A stretch of DNA of 64,000 nt from Euprymna scolopes. Lineage: Eukaryota; Mollusca; Cephalopoda; Sepiida; Sepiolidae. The position numbers were made by a program, and so were the translations under genes. Shown piece by piece: positions 10,174-22,865 of the stretch (position 1 is its first letter; each line of letters starts with the position of its first letter). The stretch covers positions 45,968,540 through 46,032,539 of the forward strand of contig CM044495.1 of the NCBI GenBank assembly GCA_024364805.1, written 5' to 3'. The notes below the pieces were generated by a model. The model was not told the DNA's origin. It saw nothing but the letters and a program-made list of their open reading frames with translations, and did no database searches.

Positions 10174-11177
10174 ATTTATTCAATAAATAAACCATTTCAA
10201 CAAAAGGACATTCCACTACAGTAAATAAATATAAAGTAATGAACAAACCTATGATTGATATATATTTCAGCTCATTTTCATAAAAAGCAGCAAATCTTTT
10301 CTAACATTCTTTATTATATAGTTAAGATATTCAGACTATTTGTTGTTCAGTCCCTACGTATCAGAATTTTTAGGCTATTTGTTACAGCTGTCACAAATAC
10401 GCCAGAAAGTGTTTGTAGATATTCGAAAACTTCTTGCACATCCCTTCAGAGTCCGTAAGTAAACCATGGTAAAATGTTGATTTCGTCCTTAGAAGATTTA
10501 TAAGGATATTAACAACTGTAATTCTAATATAAAGGAAGATGACATTAATCCCAAAGATATTTTTCTCAAATACCCAATAAATATGCATCAATGAGATGTT
10601 CTTCGTAAGATGCGTGTTTATCACGTTATGCACCACCGTGTTTCGTAAAACCGTATTCCTTTTCTTTTAGCATGACCTAACTGCTTCGTAATCTGTTCGC
10701 ACACAACCAGATTTCATGCTTCAGTCGAGATAAATGGATCAAAGATATCAGCTTAATCGACTGTATGTCACGTTTGCTTAAAGTTTACGTTTAGCAATAT
10801 TTTTTCTTTTTCTCCTTCTGTTTGTCATTATTCGTCAGTTGGATTAAATTACCTAAAACTTCTCTAAGAATATGCTTATGCTAATCTATTGATACCCTAA
10901 ATTGATTTTGTATCTGTCTTTAATAAAACTTGTATTGATGCAGCTTCGGTGCTTATTTGAAGATTAGCAACGCTACCTGGCGCTTTTACGTTTGGTAAAA
11001 GGTTTCAGAATGCACATCGTAGAGTGTATTGATCAACAAGCATTTTTCAACTTGATGGCCACCGCTTATGAAGGTTCAGAGAACACTGTAGAGTAAGGTT
11101 TACTGAGTGTTACGCAGATAGTGTGACAACACCGTGATGATCAGTAATGGTGGAACTTGAATAAGACGCCATATTCT
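10174..11177. other. AT-rich DNA, no gene recognised
   Basis: No motif-bearing frame, RNA gene or clear repeat was seen. A short stretch near 10629-10660 contains CCGTGTTTCGTAAAACCGTA, reminiscent of the CGTA-motif block at 24625-24720, but this is too short to call. Confidence 0.6.
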
Positions 11178-11413
11178 AAAGACCCATTTTTTTCTGTATT
11201 TCACCCTTTTTAATTCCGCTTTATCGCCTTGATGATATAAAAAGTTATAACTTCTAGTTTTTATATTTCGTCTAATATATATAATCCTCCCATACTTGTG
11301 GATGTATCGGAGTCTTACAAACTGCAACAGTATAATGGGCATTCGTCGTTCACCTTGGAAAACAGGGTTTTGGTCTTCAGAGCTGTCCGTTGTATAATTG
11401 CAGTGTCTGTTAG
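11178..11413. repeat. Dispersed repeat pair O, copy 2
   Basis: This is the partner of 5405-5640 on the same strand, sharing the ordered landmarks TAATCCTCCCATACTTG, TCGGAGTCT, ACAAACTGCAACAGTATA and TTGTATAATTGCAG. Similarity ends at the same place in both copies (just after GTCTGTTA), which suggests a genuine element boundary. Confidence 0.75.
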
Positions 11414-13151
11414 TATATTAGGGCTATGACAACAGCATATTCTTTTCATTGCTTTGACTCTCGAGTATATATCTGACACATGCACAATCCCTCAACCGAG
11501 GGTCATATCACTCTACATAAAACATAAGATATCAATGGATATATACGTGATAATAAAAAAAAACAAAGGAAAAGCCTATGCTGTCGTCATAGTCCTATTA
11601 TGTAAGAGAATGAATCAAGAATTTAGACTAGACTTGACGACGTCCATGATATAGTAATCTGGGAAGCAGCAAAAGTAGTGTTCTATATATGGTTAGTTTT
11701 AGATAATAAACTTCGGTCATAGAATTTTCGTTTAGATAGTGTTAGGGGGAACTCTTGGCAGTTGTTGCAGATAAACGAGGATGTGTTGCGAATGCTTTAC
11801 AGGGGGTAGAGATTGAAGCTCAGTCGGGCACCTAACATTACAGTAACAATGAAGACGAGACAGGCTTTGCAGTTTCGGTTTTGAATAAAATGGAAGTAAA
11901 AAGTAAAAGGTCGTCGCTTCCTAGATTTCGAAGAGTTTTGTATCTTGTGAAGATAGTAAAGAATATCCTTAATAACTCATCCCGAGATGTGGCAACTATA
12001 CGTCTGTGGCAGATATATATCTCGGAAAAAAGAACTAAGAATTCTTTATCTGCGGTGGACACGGTTAAAATGAGAGCCTACCTGTGTTCTCGGCCAAAAC
12101 GGGATTAACTGAAACATAAGATTTCCGTTTCTCAGCTGGAGCAGAGAATGTATAACAGGGGTTTGGTTTACAGATAAAAGACCACAATACCGCGGAACTG
12201 TTTTCCAGCTAAATAGAACATAGTCACTTGCATGTTTAATCTAAACATGATCTTAAGTTTCCATCTTAAATAATTGAGTCTTATTAATTTCTTTCATTAA
12301 TGATTATCACAATATTGTCTTACTGTTTATCTGACACTTATGAGCCCTTATGCTCCAGAGACCTTTGGGCCTTAATGACCACTTCTTATTTCTGGCGGAC
12401 TTGCCGAGATCAGATCTCGCCTAGTATTTATACCGAAACAGCCCTGCAAATGACGATCGTCATAACTGCTACTTTTTATTTCTGTAAGCTCCAGGATACT
12501 TCTGTAATTTGTTTTATTAAAAGTAGTAACAAACATAATAGTATCTTACAGAAAGCTGCAACATGCTCTCGCCTGACCAACGAGCTCACTTTGCCCTAAC
12601 CCCTTTCATGATTTTTAGCTAAGTTCTTTTAGTTTCAGAGTCGTGTAGATTATGATCACGCCATAACAACTACTTAAAAAGAACACGTATAAATGTCTTC
12701 GAGCATTTCTAATGCTCTGTTATGTCAAATATTTGTTCGAATTTTCGCTTTGTATTTATTTGTCGCTATCTTTCGTTTGCTCCAATACATTTCTGAAACA
12801 TAAAACAAAAATCATTTTTAGTGCCATAAGCAACAATTGTGAACGGCAGAGTTGCACGTTTTTCTTCTGTTTATCTGAATTATAATGGAATAAGAACGTT
12901 AATATCGTGGACTGTGCCTTTCTGATTGGAAAAACGGATAAGCATTGCTTAGTACATATTAGTTTTATCGATAAGATTTATTGGTGAAGCGGCAGTATGG
13001 TATTTTTCAGTTCTTTTAAGTATTCTATTTATTTTATATACGAGTTTATAATAAGTTTTAGTAAGCAAATATGAAAAATAAAATGATAGCACACTTTATT
13101 TTAACATGCGAGAGTGTAGATGCTACCAGGATATGACGCCTTATTCTTATA
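11414..13151. other. AT-rich DNA, no gene recognised
   Basis: Several short open frames lie here, none with a motif I recognise. No RNA gene or clear repeat was seen. Confidence 0.6.
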
Positions 13152-13459
13152 TTACAATAGAAAAATGCGAGCATGAAGTAATATGGTTAAGCTGAAATAT
13201 GGAAAAGTAAAGGACAAGATATTCTAGTAAAAATAAATTTATAACTAAAAATATTGCAGCATTAAGAATGGATTATACAATGTTATAAATTAAATTGAAA
13301 AAAAAAACTAATGATGCAATATTTTAAGTTATAAATGTATTATATCTTGTACTAGGATATCCGGCCCTTTTCTTTTCTAGTTTCAGCAACTAGTCCTTTA
13401 CTTTTCCATGTTTAAGCTTAACCATATTACTTTTTATGCTCACATTTTCTATTGTAATC
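13152..13459. mobile_element. Foldback / MITE-like element with 65 bp inverted arms
   Basis: The left arm (13152-13216) starts ATTACAATAGAAAAATGCGA and ends GGAAAAGTAAAGGAC. The right arm (13392-13459) is its reverse complement with a few mismatches (GTCCTTTACTTTTCCATG ... TTTTCTATTGTAAT). The arms enclose about 175 bp of AT-rich DNA without coding capacity. The shape fits a non-autonomous terminal-inverted-repeat element; the superfamily is unknown. Open frames over it are accidental. Confidence 0.75.
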
Positions 13460-15715
13460 CATGATTTTTTCAGACTTCCAATAAATTCACGTGTTCTTTG
13501 TTTAATTTCAGTCTTATTTTTTCGCCCCATAAACATAACATTATACGCATGTAATAACAATGCGGCATCCGTCTGCTTCAATAAGATCCCCCAATTATCT
13601 CCCTTTCATTCTTTGTTTCACTTATTACTTCTCTTTTCGCGACAGCAATGAATTAGCAGCAACAATAGTTGCTGAAGTTACATGGAAACCAGTCATAAAA
13701 AGCGTCGCTCATCTTACGTTTTTTTGTTTGTTTTTTTTTACGATTTTGGACACCAGTAAATTCATAACTTTTGTTTTACTGAACGAAAATTGATTTTTTT
13801 TCACAATATAGCCGAAAAGGGGATCTATAAACTAATAGTTGAAATTTAGTCGAAAATTTTAAAGCAGTTCTAAATAAGTAAAACTGCCACTTAACCATAT
13901 ATTCAAACACAGTGTGTGAATGATAATTTCTGTTCACGTTTATTACTTAAAAATGCCTGGCTGGTGCGTAATTATTAAAAAGTTCATTTCTGCCTTTTGT
14001 TGAAAAGTCATGATCTCACGACAGAAAACGCCCTTTCCTTCCTATTAGACTCTTGGAAACGCTTATTTTATCCAGCCTGTTAGAAGCCTAGGTAATTTAA
14101 TGCTAGTGGTGGAGCTTCTTTCAAGCTCTTTTTGCCTACCTTTCTCCCCCTCTTTATGATACACACATGCATATCATGTTTTATTTATATAGATTCATGT
14201 GTTCCTTTCGTTTATTACCATTTAACACCATAACGTTTTACCCCAAACTAAACCTTAGAAAACCACTTAGAAACTAGATTAACTGCATATTTCACCTAAT
14301 CCGAAGGTGACGGCCTACAAGCAATGCCAGAATAGAGAGTGTACCTTCAGCAGAGAAATATTTTTTTATAAGAGGAAACACAGTTAAGCCGAGAATAGAG
14401 CAATAAGAATGCCAGCATTGCTAGGGAGAGAGAATAAAGATGCACTTTCAATAGGTACTCGCAAACATTGGTCAGAGAGAAAATAGCTAATGATAATCAA
14501 GAACTTACCAGCAAACGCTGACATTTTTGTAGAATACCAGGGCGTTACAGTATCGAACGTCTTCAAAATGACGTGTGCAATTGGTCTACTTTCTATTCAA
14601 TTATTCATAAACCGACAGATCCGCTCAGTAACATTAGTTAAAAACATCAGCAGTTGAACGAAAGCCGCAAAAACTATACCAAACATCACTAAAAAAAATA
14701 AAGCTCGAGTTGCCTCCCCCTCTCTCCCCCAAAAATCAAGGTTACAGTTGACTAAATGATCGAAAACTTTGCTAATAGCAGTAAGATTACAGATTTATAC
14801 TTAGTTGGTTTCTAGCATTTTTATACAGATTTATACTTAGTTGGTTTCTAGCATTTTATTTAGTATCTAGCATTTTTAAAGGGACAATAGAGGACTACTT
14901 ACTTGAAGGAAAAACATGATTTTGATAAAGAGATTGATTAATTTTTAAAGGGTAGAGGAAAGTTTCAGAGCCCAACATTTGGCAATAACAAGAATTGAAA
15001 TAAGACCATTATCTTTTGACTGATTACGATGAGAAAGAACTACAGAAACCATTTTCGAAGTGTTAATTATAGAATCAAGAACCTTATCAATTTTCACAGG
15101 AAAGGGGAATCTGAAGGAAGAGCGCCATCCGGACGTGTACAGAGGATCCGTCTATCTGTAATCGTATGCCTTTGCCCTAAGCTACATCTTCATATTATAA
15201 TAAATCTGTTCTGTGTTTTAAGAAGAAATAATTGGCTAAAATTGTATCTCTCTTGGTCGATGTAAAGTAAAATATTTCTCTGTATTTTTAATATCAGATT
15301 CTTTCGTCTACTGATAGTATAGGATGTATTTTTATACAAAACACATTGAAAAACCACTGACAGACATGAATTAGCTTTATGTGAAAAATATGTGCAGCTG
15401 TTTGGTACATATGAGAAAGGAAGCCACAGTGACTTATATATGATTTATCATAATTATTAAATACCTACAGATACTAGTGTTTCATCCTTTCGGGTATCAT
15501 CGGTGCAGGCTGTCACGATTAACACCAGTCGATAGATTTAAACCAGGCAACAGAAGCCATCACCGGTGTCATTAGCAAGGACCCAATCCGTTCGCCTACC
15601 GTTAACCACGAGGAATACTGTTGAATTTTAAACATTTATTTATAAAATATTTTTTAACGTCTGTCAGTGATATAATCATATCTGCGCATGAGAGCTAAAT
15701 CGACCGACTTTTTTT

Positions 15716-15718
<3 letters not shown>
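13460..15718. other. AT-rich DNA, no gene recognised
   Basis: A short direct duplication occurs at about 14787-14863 (ACAGATTTATACTTAGTTGG twice, about 40 bp apart). A GC-richer patch at 15490-15600 (CTTTCGGGTATCATCGGTGC and onward) may be part of a dispersed repeat, but I found no second copy in this window. Confidence 0.5.

Positions 15719-15747
<29 letters not shown>
15719..15747. repeat. (TA)n microsatellite
   Basis: About 14 TA units, no associated element recognised. Confidence 0.95.
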
Positions 15748-15750
<3 letters not shown>

Positions 15751-16064
15751 ATGAAAGTAGTTAACTGATTTCTATGAATATTGGAACACAATTACAAGAA
15801 TGTTTATCACTTGGCTTAATTTTAGTCAAGTTAAACAGAAGTTGTTGGTCAGAATTCAGATATCTCTAATTTGGGGAAGTTTTTTTTTTTTAATCTGTCT
15901 GAGATATATATTAATAACTATTCCACAAATTTCAGTGCCTTCTGAGTAATTGACAAGAGCATTTCTGAAGGGCACAGATATAAATACAAATTGCCCATTT
16001 TTATTCTGATTTGAATTAAAATGATCTAAAATTATTTTACTAATTACGAACATTGTCAGAATTT

Positions 16065-16067
<3 letters not shown>

Positions 16068-16100
<33 letters not shown>
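16068..16100. repeat. Poly(T) tract
   Basis: A run of about 33 T. It could be the reverse-strand poly(A) of an old retroposon, since unrecognised GC-richer sequence follows to the right, but no element could be named. Confidence 0.9.
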
Positions 16101-16104
<4 letters not shown>

Positions 16105-16285
16105 CCATGTATTTCATTTAAAATGGAGACATTTCCCAGGCCGGGTTTAAACATTGCAGTAATGGTTCTATACTTTTGGCTTGGTATCATATCTTGATTT
16201 TTTTTATCCAAACTAGATATAAACTTGGCGCAAAACATTATTTTCTGGAAATTTGTTTTACTCGTCATTTGTGTATAATATATAG

Positions 16286-16376
16286 ATATGTATGTCTGTA
16301 TCCATGTATGTCTGTATCCATGTATGTCTGTATCCATGTATGTCTGTATGTTTGTATGCATGTATGTTTGTACGTA
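16286..16376. repeat. 16 bp minisatellite with TGTATG tail
   Basis: The unit TATGTCTGTATCCATG is repeated three times with little change and then degrades into TGTATG/TGTTTG variants. The open frames across it are repetitive Met-Tyr-Val-Cys products of the repeat and not genes. Confidence 0.9.
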
Positions 16377-16984
16377 TGGTCTTTAAAATAATGCGTGCGT
16401 TAAATGGCATGTCGTTTCTGTAGATATTTTTAGTTACTTACCAGATATTGAGTTTCACGTGTAATGTGTTATATCAACCTTAACTCGCTAAATTTTCAGA
16501 GCAGAAGTTTAGCGGATTTAATTTTCAAATAAAATAAACATGTATACGTAAAATGACAAAATGAATACCCGAGTTGACGACGTTCGCTTTCAGAAAATAA
16601 TTTCGCCGTTCTACTACATCCCGCGGTAAGGAAATGCTATATTCCCTAAAAGATCTGACTATCAATATATTTAATTATTTGTTTCGAAATCTCTAAAATG
16701 TAAGACTGAAAAGTAAAGAATCTTTCAGTTATGTAATAGATTTATCAAGGAATGGCTCTGTATTTTCCTTCCATGTTGGTGCATACTAGCACTGACAACA
16801 ACCCACCACTCTGATTAAACCTTGTCCAGTTTACCTTCAAATAATGCATATTTTAAATTTTAGATATTACAAGCAGGTTGTCCTGCTGCAAGATTCGTCT
16901 CAGTATAATATTGAAAGTCATGCAGATTGCGTGTTTATTATTGCAAATAGAATTCTCTATCAATTAATATATTTAATATAATGT

Positions 16985-17110
16985 ATAATCGTGCGATGAA
17001 AACTAAAAAAATATATATTTTAGATGTTATACTTGGGGATAATCAGCTATAATCGACACCAAAACACACCTCTCAACCATACGTATATAAATTATTTCCA
17101 TACGCATATA
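16985..17110. repeat. Repeat family K, partial copy
   Basis: The landmarks ACTTGGGGATAATCAGCTAT and AATCGACACCAAAACA match ACTTGGGTGCAATCAGCTAG and AATCGAAACCGAAAACA in the copies at 49.9-50.5 kb. Only part of the family is present. Confidence 0.5.
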
Positions 17111-17244
17111 AATTCACGCCCATGCACATAGAAATTTGCTTGTAATCCCTCTGAAGTTATGGAATCGCCCGATCGTCGAGCACAATATTCACACAAGGTC
17201 ACGCGATCGATAGTGTATGATTATATACATTCATCCAACTCGAC

Positions 17245-17505
17245 GCTGATCATGAATATGCAAACGTTTTGGTTCTTTGTTTTATACATTTTGTACTTTT
17301 TGTTGGACATACAAACATAGATACACACAAACTGGCATTTATATAATAGCTGTGTGAGTGTTCTGTAATATATTTAACCCTATGAATCATCAGACTACGA
17401 TATGTTGTCGTTGTTCTTAACAAAACTGTCTAAAATCACATTTAGTCTTCTTTATACTCGCTCTTCTATGAGGCAATAAGATTTTGTAATTTATTAAGGT
17501 GACCA
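17245..17505. repeat. Dispersed repeat pair N, copy 1
   Basis: It is collinear with 21945-22208 on the same strand. Shared landmarks are AAACGTTTTGG, TTCTTT, GACATACAAACA, TATAATAG, GTGTTCTG, GACTACGATATGTTG, CATTTAGTCTTCTTT and GCAATAAGATT.GTAATTTAT. The inner ACACACATAC and GTGTGTG stretches form a loose inverted pair. No coding. Family unknown. Confidence 0.7.
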
Positions 17506-18589
17506 ATTACGTTTGATTAAATGGTAGTTTTCCGAGTCATCTCTTATTGTGTCAAGGGCGAACCCCTCAATTACTTAATGTTAACCTGTAATAAATCCTC
17601 GCCTCGCTTTCTTCATTCCTGGTATCGTGCTGTTCGATCATTTCCCTCAATTTGGCCTCAGCTTTCAGCCTGAAATTTACGCCTCGTTCTCATTTTCTGC
17701 AGAGACCGTCTGAATAGAAATTGGCCTAAAACAATTCTTTTTCAAGTAATTTCAGCGGAGATTTGGGTGACGCTGCCAATAAGTGCTGGAAGAAGGAAAG
17801 GTTGAATGCCAAACGTTCAATCTCGTCTTGATAGACGACGTTAACCTTGCCAAAGCTGATTGCAGCCGTAACAAGTAGAAAACGAGAATGCTTGATCGGA
17901 ATTTCAACCTATTACAAATTATATCCAGTTTCAAATGCGATCTTAATGTCCCTACATCGAACACAGACTCTTCACGTTTTTGATTATTTTGTCCTTTCTA
18001 GATAGACAACATGGCTTCCATATTCCCAATTTTATTAAATAAGGATATTGGGTTTATACATTTCTTCCCATTTTTTTTTTTAGAATTATTTTTTTGCTGT
18101 TGTTGAAAACAATTTTGGTTTATTTTAGCAGATGTGAGTGTAATATTGATTATAGGTTCATTTAAATGGGATTTCCAGTTAAGAAAACTGACGCTTTTCG
18201 AAACAGCCTATTTTTATAAATGTTTGCTTTTGATTTTTACAAAGCGAACATTGAGAAGTTAAACTTTAAAAAAAATCTTTCATTTATATTTATAATACGC
18301 AAAACAGGAGATTCTACTTTTTAGGCCATTATGTGTGAGCCCACTGAAACGTTATTTTAGAATTTAGAATGGGGATTCAGTTGTGCATATAAATTTAATG
18401 TAAACTGACCCCATTTCGGTACATTATAACTTTTTAAGCAATTAAGTAATTTTTACCACTAATTCTAAGGCCGATCAACAAAATCATAAAATCACATGCA
18501 ATTGCTATATTTTGGTATTGCCACTCGTACTTAGGGTAAGTAATAGGAAAAGAACGCGATTTTATGAATCTTAATGATACTATACATTA
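17506..18589. other. AT-rich DNA, no gene recognised
   Basis: Nothing supportable was found on either strand. Confidence 0.6.
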
Positions 18590-19055
18590 ATACGATAGCG
18601 TGTGTTATTTACTTTGTGTTATCCGAGCGACTATTGTTTAATTATGGATTCTCATTTCTTATAATTAATTAATTTTACCAAGAAGTCTTCATAAGTTACG
18701 GTTTCGATTATAGCTGAGGGAACTCCAGTGATTCATTTTTTAAATAAACAATTTTGAATTCTTCATAAATTTTAGTTTCACTTTTGATTACAGCCCAAGG
18801 AAATCAAGCGGATGCACCAAAGTCCAATCGATATATATTCTTATTTTTGAAGTCGCAACTTTATATTATAAAAAAATCGATAGAATATTAACTCTGTAAT
18901 AATATATACGAAATCTACTTAACGAATTGGCTACGCCGTGCGTCCTTGCTAGCTTAGATAAATATTTTGCTGTTTTAACAAGAGTGACAATATCAGGGCT
19001 TCTATTTTTGCCATGAATGCCAACCTCAATATATTACATATGAATGAGTTTTTTT
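18590..19055. repeat. Minisatellite-bearing repeat L, short copy (about 2 units)
   Basis: The left flank (ATAGCGTGTGTTATTTACTT), an internal array of two units of TCTTCATAAGT..GGTTTCGATTATAGCTGA type, and the right flank (GTCGCAACTTTATA..ATAAAAAAATCGAT, GTGCGTCC.TGCTAGCTT.GATAAAT, CAATATATTACATATGAAT) all match the longer copy at 33625-34392. The two copies differ mainly in the number of internal units. Confidence 0.8.
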
Positions 19056-19439
19056 GTTTTTTTTACAGCAAAGCAAATCAATTAAATGATCCACCGAATT
19101 TATATAATTAAAATAAAATTTAAACATTCATCGAAGAAAGGCACATAATAGTATACAAAGCCCAACGCCCTCTCGATGTTAAAAATGGTTTTCTAAATAG
19201 TAACATTATTATTTAGAAATTCGTTCGTAATAACGGGGAGAGGAGCGTTAATATTTTGTTTTTACAGCGTTTTCGTATTTTATCTACCAATCGTCTACTA
19301 TTTTCCACTGTTTGTGAAAACTTTCAAGTAGCATCTTGTATACTAACGACGAACTGATACAATTTGGTTTTGTTTAAAATCAAAATAAACGTTTTGTAGT
19401 CATAATTTGCTATATATTACAAGGAAAACATTTGAGAAA

Positions 19440-19617
19440 AAAAATTACCCAGAAATATATGTAATTTTAAAATTTATGAAAAAAAAAACAAAAAAAAAGA
19501 AGAAATATCTAGTTTACAAATATTAAAATAATCGGAATCGGGAATCTAATCGGAAATTTAGAACGGACTCGGTAATTGAATCGGAATCGGGAAAAATTTT
19601 GGAATCGTCCAACCACT
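19440..19617 (-). mobile_element. Possible hAT-type transposon end, rich in CGATTCC motifs
   Basis: On the minus strand the block begins at about 19617 with TAGTGGTTGGACGATTCC and contains five or so CCGATTCCGATT-like motifs before fading into an A-rich stretch. A second, diverged occurrence lies at 5866-5930 in the opposite orientation. Terminal TAGTGG plus repeated subterminal motifs suggests a non-autonomous hAT element. No opposite terminus or transposase was found. Confidence 0.4.
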
Positions 19618-20270
19618 AATATCAATCCTTTGAGATTACATAACGTTGAAACACGATATAATATACATAATGCATTGAATATAGCTTTACTTTGTAAGGG
19701 TAAGATGCGTGTGAATGCCTGGCAAGTAATAATACTACAACTGATAGTAATAATAACAGTAAAAAAATACAGATACGTAGTATTAAGCCATATCCATGCT
19801 AAAGTAGTCTAGTTAAAAGTGAAATGCTTTTCCCAATGTGTTGGTGAATGTGATTTGACATGCTATGCATTACATATTGAATAGTCAAATAAACAGCTGT
19901 CTATATTACTTATCTAATTCGACCTGTTGCTTTTATATTAACTGCTATTAAAACGACGATCCGGTTGCGTTAACCTACGACCGTCTTAATATCTAGCTTG
20001 TCAATCGCTAAAATCAACACATGATTGCCAAAAGAACGTTTTATTTAACCCATGAATTAGCATGCTCTCGTAGCATCAACCATATTTATATCCGTATAAG
20101 TTTTAAATAAGTCTAGTTACAATCAAATCAAATAATAAAAAAAGAATACTAAAATGGTCGTTTATAAAACGCCAGATATGTCCCACATATGCAATACTTT
20201 ATTAATCGGTTGATTGGTTGCATATCCCTGTAGATAATCAATTAACATTATTGCTGTAATACGGCAATAT

Positions 20271-20517
20271 NNNNNNNNNNNNNNNNNNNNNNNNNNNNNN
20301 NNNNNNNNNNNNNNNNNNNNNNNNNNNNNNNNNNNNNNNNNNNNNNNNNNNNNNNNNNNNNNNNNNNNNNNNNNNNNNNNNNNNNNNNNNNNNNNNNNNN
20401 NNNNNNNNNNNNNNNNNNNNNNNNNNNNNNNNNNNNNNNNNNNNNNNNNNNNNNNNNNNNNNNNNNNNNNNNNNNNNNNNNNNNNNNNNNNNNNNNNNNN
20501 NNNNNNNNNNNNNNNNN
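20271..20517. other. Assembly gap (247 N)
   Basis: The run of N is followed by (TA)9 at 20518-20535 and preceded by AATAT, so the missing sequence is probably largely a (TA)n tract. Apparent open frames that cross it are meaningless. Confidence 0.99.
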
Positions 20518-20535
20518 TATATATATATATATATA

Positions 20536-21944
20536 ACCTTTTAGGACACTTGTATACGGAATAATAACATTGACACACCTTTTCCCGTTAGACCATCCAA
20601 GCTGAGAAACATGTAGCCAAGTCACTACCACGCAGATTACCGTTTGGGAATACCAGGCGCTATATGTATGTATGCATACATGTAAGAGGATGTCGACACC
20701 TACAACAAAGGCTGTAAATATCCAATTTCCTTAACTTCCCTGGTATACGAGAATTGCTAATACTTAAATACGCAAATCACATAAATGTCATTATTTCAAC
20801 GCTTATAATTATAATGCCAACGTAAGTTCATACATTTTCTAACGGGTATATACCATAAATAGAACGGACAAACGGACGAGTAGCTTTTATATTTCGCGAG
20901 ACACATTAAAAAAAACGGCGAGTGTTAAAAATTGTGATTGATAATGAAATACTATAATAGCCAGTGGAGAGTATTTTGGAGTTAATTCAACGTGAGATGA
21001 CCTTCGAAGAATCATCCTGTTCACACGGTTCCACCGTCTCCGCGAGCATATCGCTGGTTCCATCTTAATGAATGATAATACCGGTTGCACGGATAGCATA
21101 AATCTCCCTGGAAAATTGTTTGTGCTTATTAAGACTATTGTCGTTAAAAATTGAACACTTTGTGAAAAGAAGCGACCAAACATCTTATACAAAGATATAG
21201 CTTTTATTCGTGCATTGCAAAAAAAAAAAAGGTTTCACTAACACGGGACGCATGTCTCATGTGTGTTTGGTGCTCGGCAACTGCTTCTTGCTCATGGCAC
21301 ATAAGAAAACGGGATATTGAATGTTCAACCAAAACAAAGAATTAAGAATAAACGAAAAAGCAAGAGAAACAAAGAATAATAGTTGCTCGTTGTATTTTAT
21401 CAGAATCGACGGTGCATATCAACCGGGTCTGAAGATTTTACCATTAAGCTTAGCGTAAAGCACAGATGGGTTTACTCTTAAATCGTAGAACAATCAATAA
21501 TATAGTAAAAACAGCTATAAATATATAGTCAGTGCACCTTGCGCTGTCGTTCATGCTAATAACACCAATGTCTCTAAGTATTTGATTTTGTTCTTGAAAG
21601 CGAAATGAAACAGTCAGTTTTTAATGTGAGGAAATCTAATTCTGCAGAAGGAAGCACTCATTTTCTTAAGAAATATAAGATAAAATTGTTCCTCAAAACA
21701 AAGAATTATATAAGGTTAATAGTATTTGGAAAAGCTGCAGAAAGGCATGTTATACTCTACTTAGAATGCATTCAAAAAACGATTACTAAGCTTTTTTTAA
21801 TTTGAGTGTACAACGCTTTCATTATTTAATTTTAAATGTGTCAAACAATTCGCTGAATTTAACTTTTAAGTTATTTCTGAATATTTTTAAGTCTGTGTTA
21901 TTCATGTTTTTTTTTTCGAAATTTTAGATATTATTCATCGAATG
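20536..21944. other. AT-rich DNA, no gene recognised
   Basis: An open frame on the minus strand at 20887-21192 has no recognisable domain. A perfect short palindrome-rich patch (ATGTATGTATGCATACATGT) lies at about 20663. Nothing else was supportable. Confidence 0.55.
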
Positions 21945-22208
21945 CAAATTCCATCAAGAATATACAAACGTTTTGGCTCTTTATTTTGAAGTTTTTAAAA
22001 AATTTTTGATTGACATACAAACACACATACACACAGACAACTTCTAATATAATAGGTGTGTGTGTGTGTTCTGCCACATAAAATCCTATACCCGACTGCG
22101 ATATGTTGAGTGAGTGTTCTGTTTAAAGCCATCTAAAGTCATATTTACTTTTCTTTTCTCTTCACTCTCCAGGCGTGCAATAAGATTGTGTAATTTATAA
22201 AGGCGCTT
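21945..22208. repeat. Dispersed repeat pair N, copy 2
   Basis: Partner of 17245-17505, with the same ordered landmarks. This copy has a longer GTGTGTGTGT run and ACACACATACACACAGACA. The right boundary (GTAATTTATAAAGGCG) agrees with that of copy 1. Confidence 0.7.
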
Positions 22209-22865
22209 GAGCCGAAATAAATGGTTTTAAAACTAATTGTTGAAACGTACGTTATATATTGCCAAAAGCATGATACTAGAACGAGGCAAGATATTTTTAG
22301 TTGAGCTACATTATTTTAGTGACTAAAACGTTCGGTTGCACATCGATACAAACATCAAAGTTTTATGCATTTGAACGCCTTAATCACAAGTTGGCTACCG
22401 AACATCAACGCATAGTCGAACAACTGAAGCACAATACTGCAAATTAAATCATCGAACCCATTGTTAAATAATCAATGTTTATTTCATTCACTACAAATCG
22501 AAAAAATAGGAGTTGGACATCTTGTTTACCGAATTGAGATCAATGATCAGCATATGATATGTCGCTGTCCCGCCACTTGCCTTAATTTTAGGTGTTCGTT
22601 ACTGGCTTTTTGCGTTTTCACAAAAAGATCAGTACTTCAAACGGACAAACCAAACACGAAACTTGATTCACTTGTTAACGTTTTCAGACGAACTTCAATC
22701 TGGTATAGTAAACTAAAAAATCGGAGTCGCTAGAACGGGCACCATGCGCAAATGCCCATAAAACTTTTCTAGAGAAACATTTTCAGCAATTGTACACTAC
22801 TACGAAAGCGCACCACTTTTTATGATTTCCAGTTAGATTTTTTATTTTTTATTTTCAATTATATT

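Noticed and set aside
16176-16391. Met/Tyr/Val/Cys-rich frame
   Set aside because: It is the 16 bp minisatellite translated.
20162-20631. Open frames spanning the first assembly gap
   Set aside because: They consist mostly of unknown residues from N bases and have no supporting motif outside the gap.
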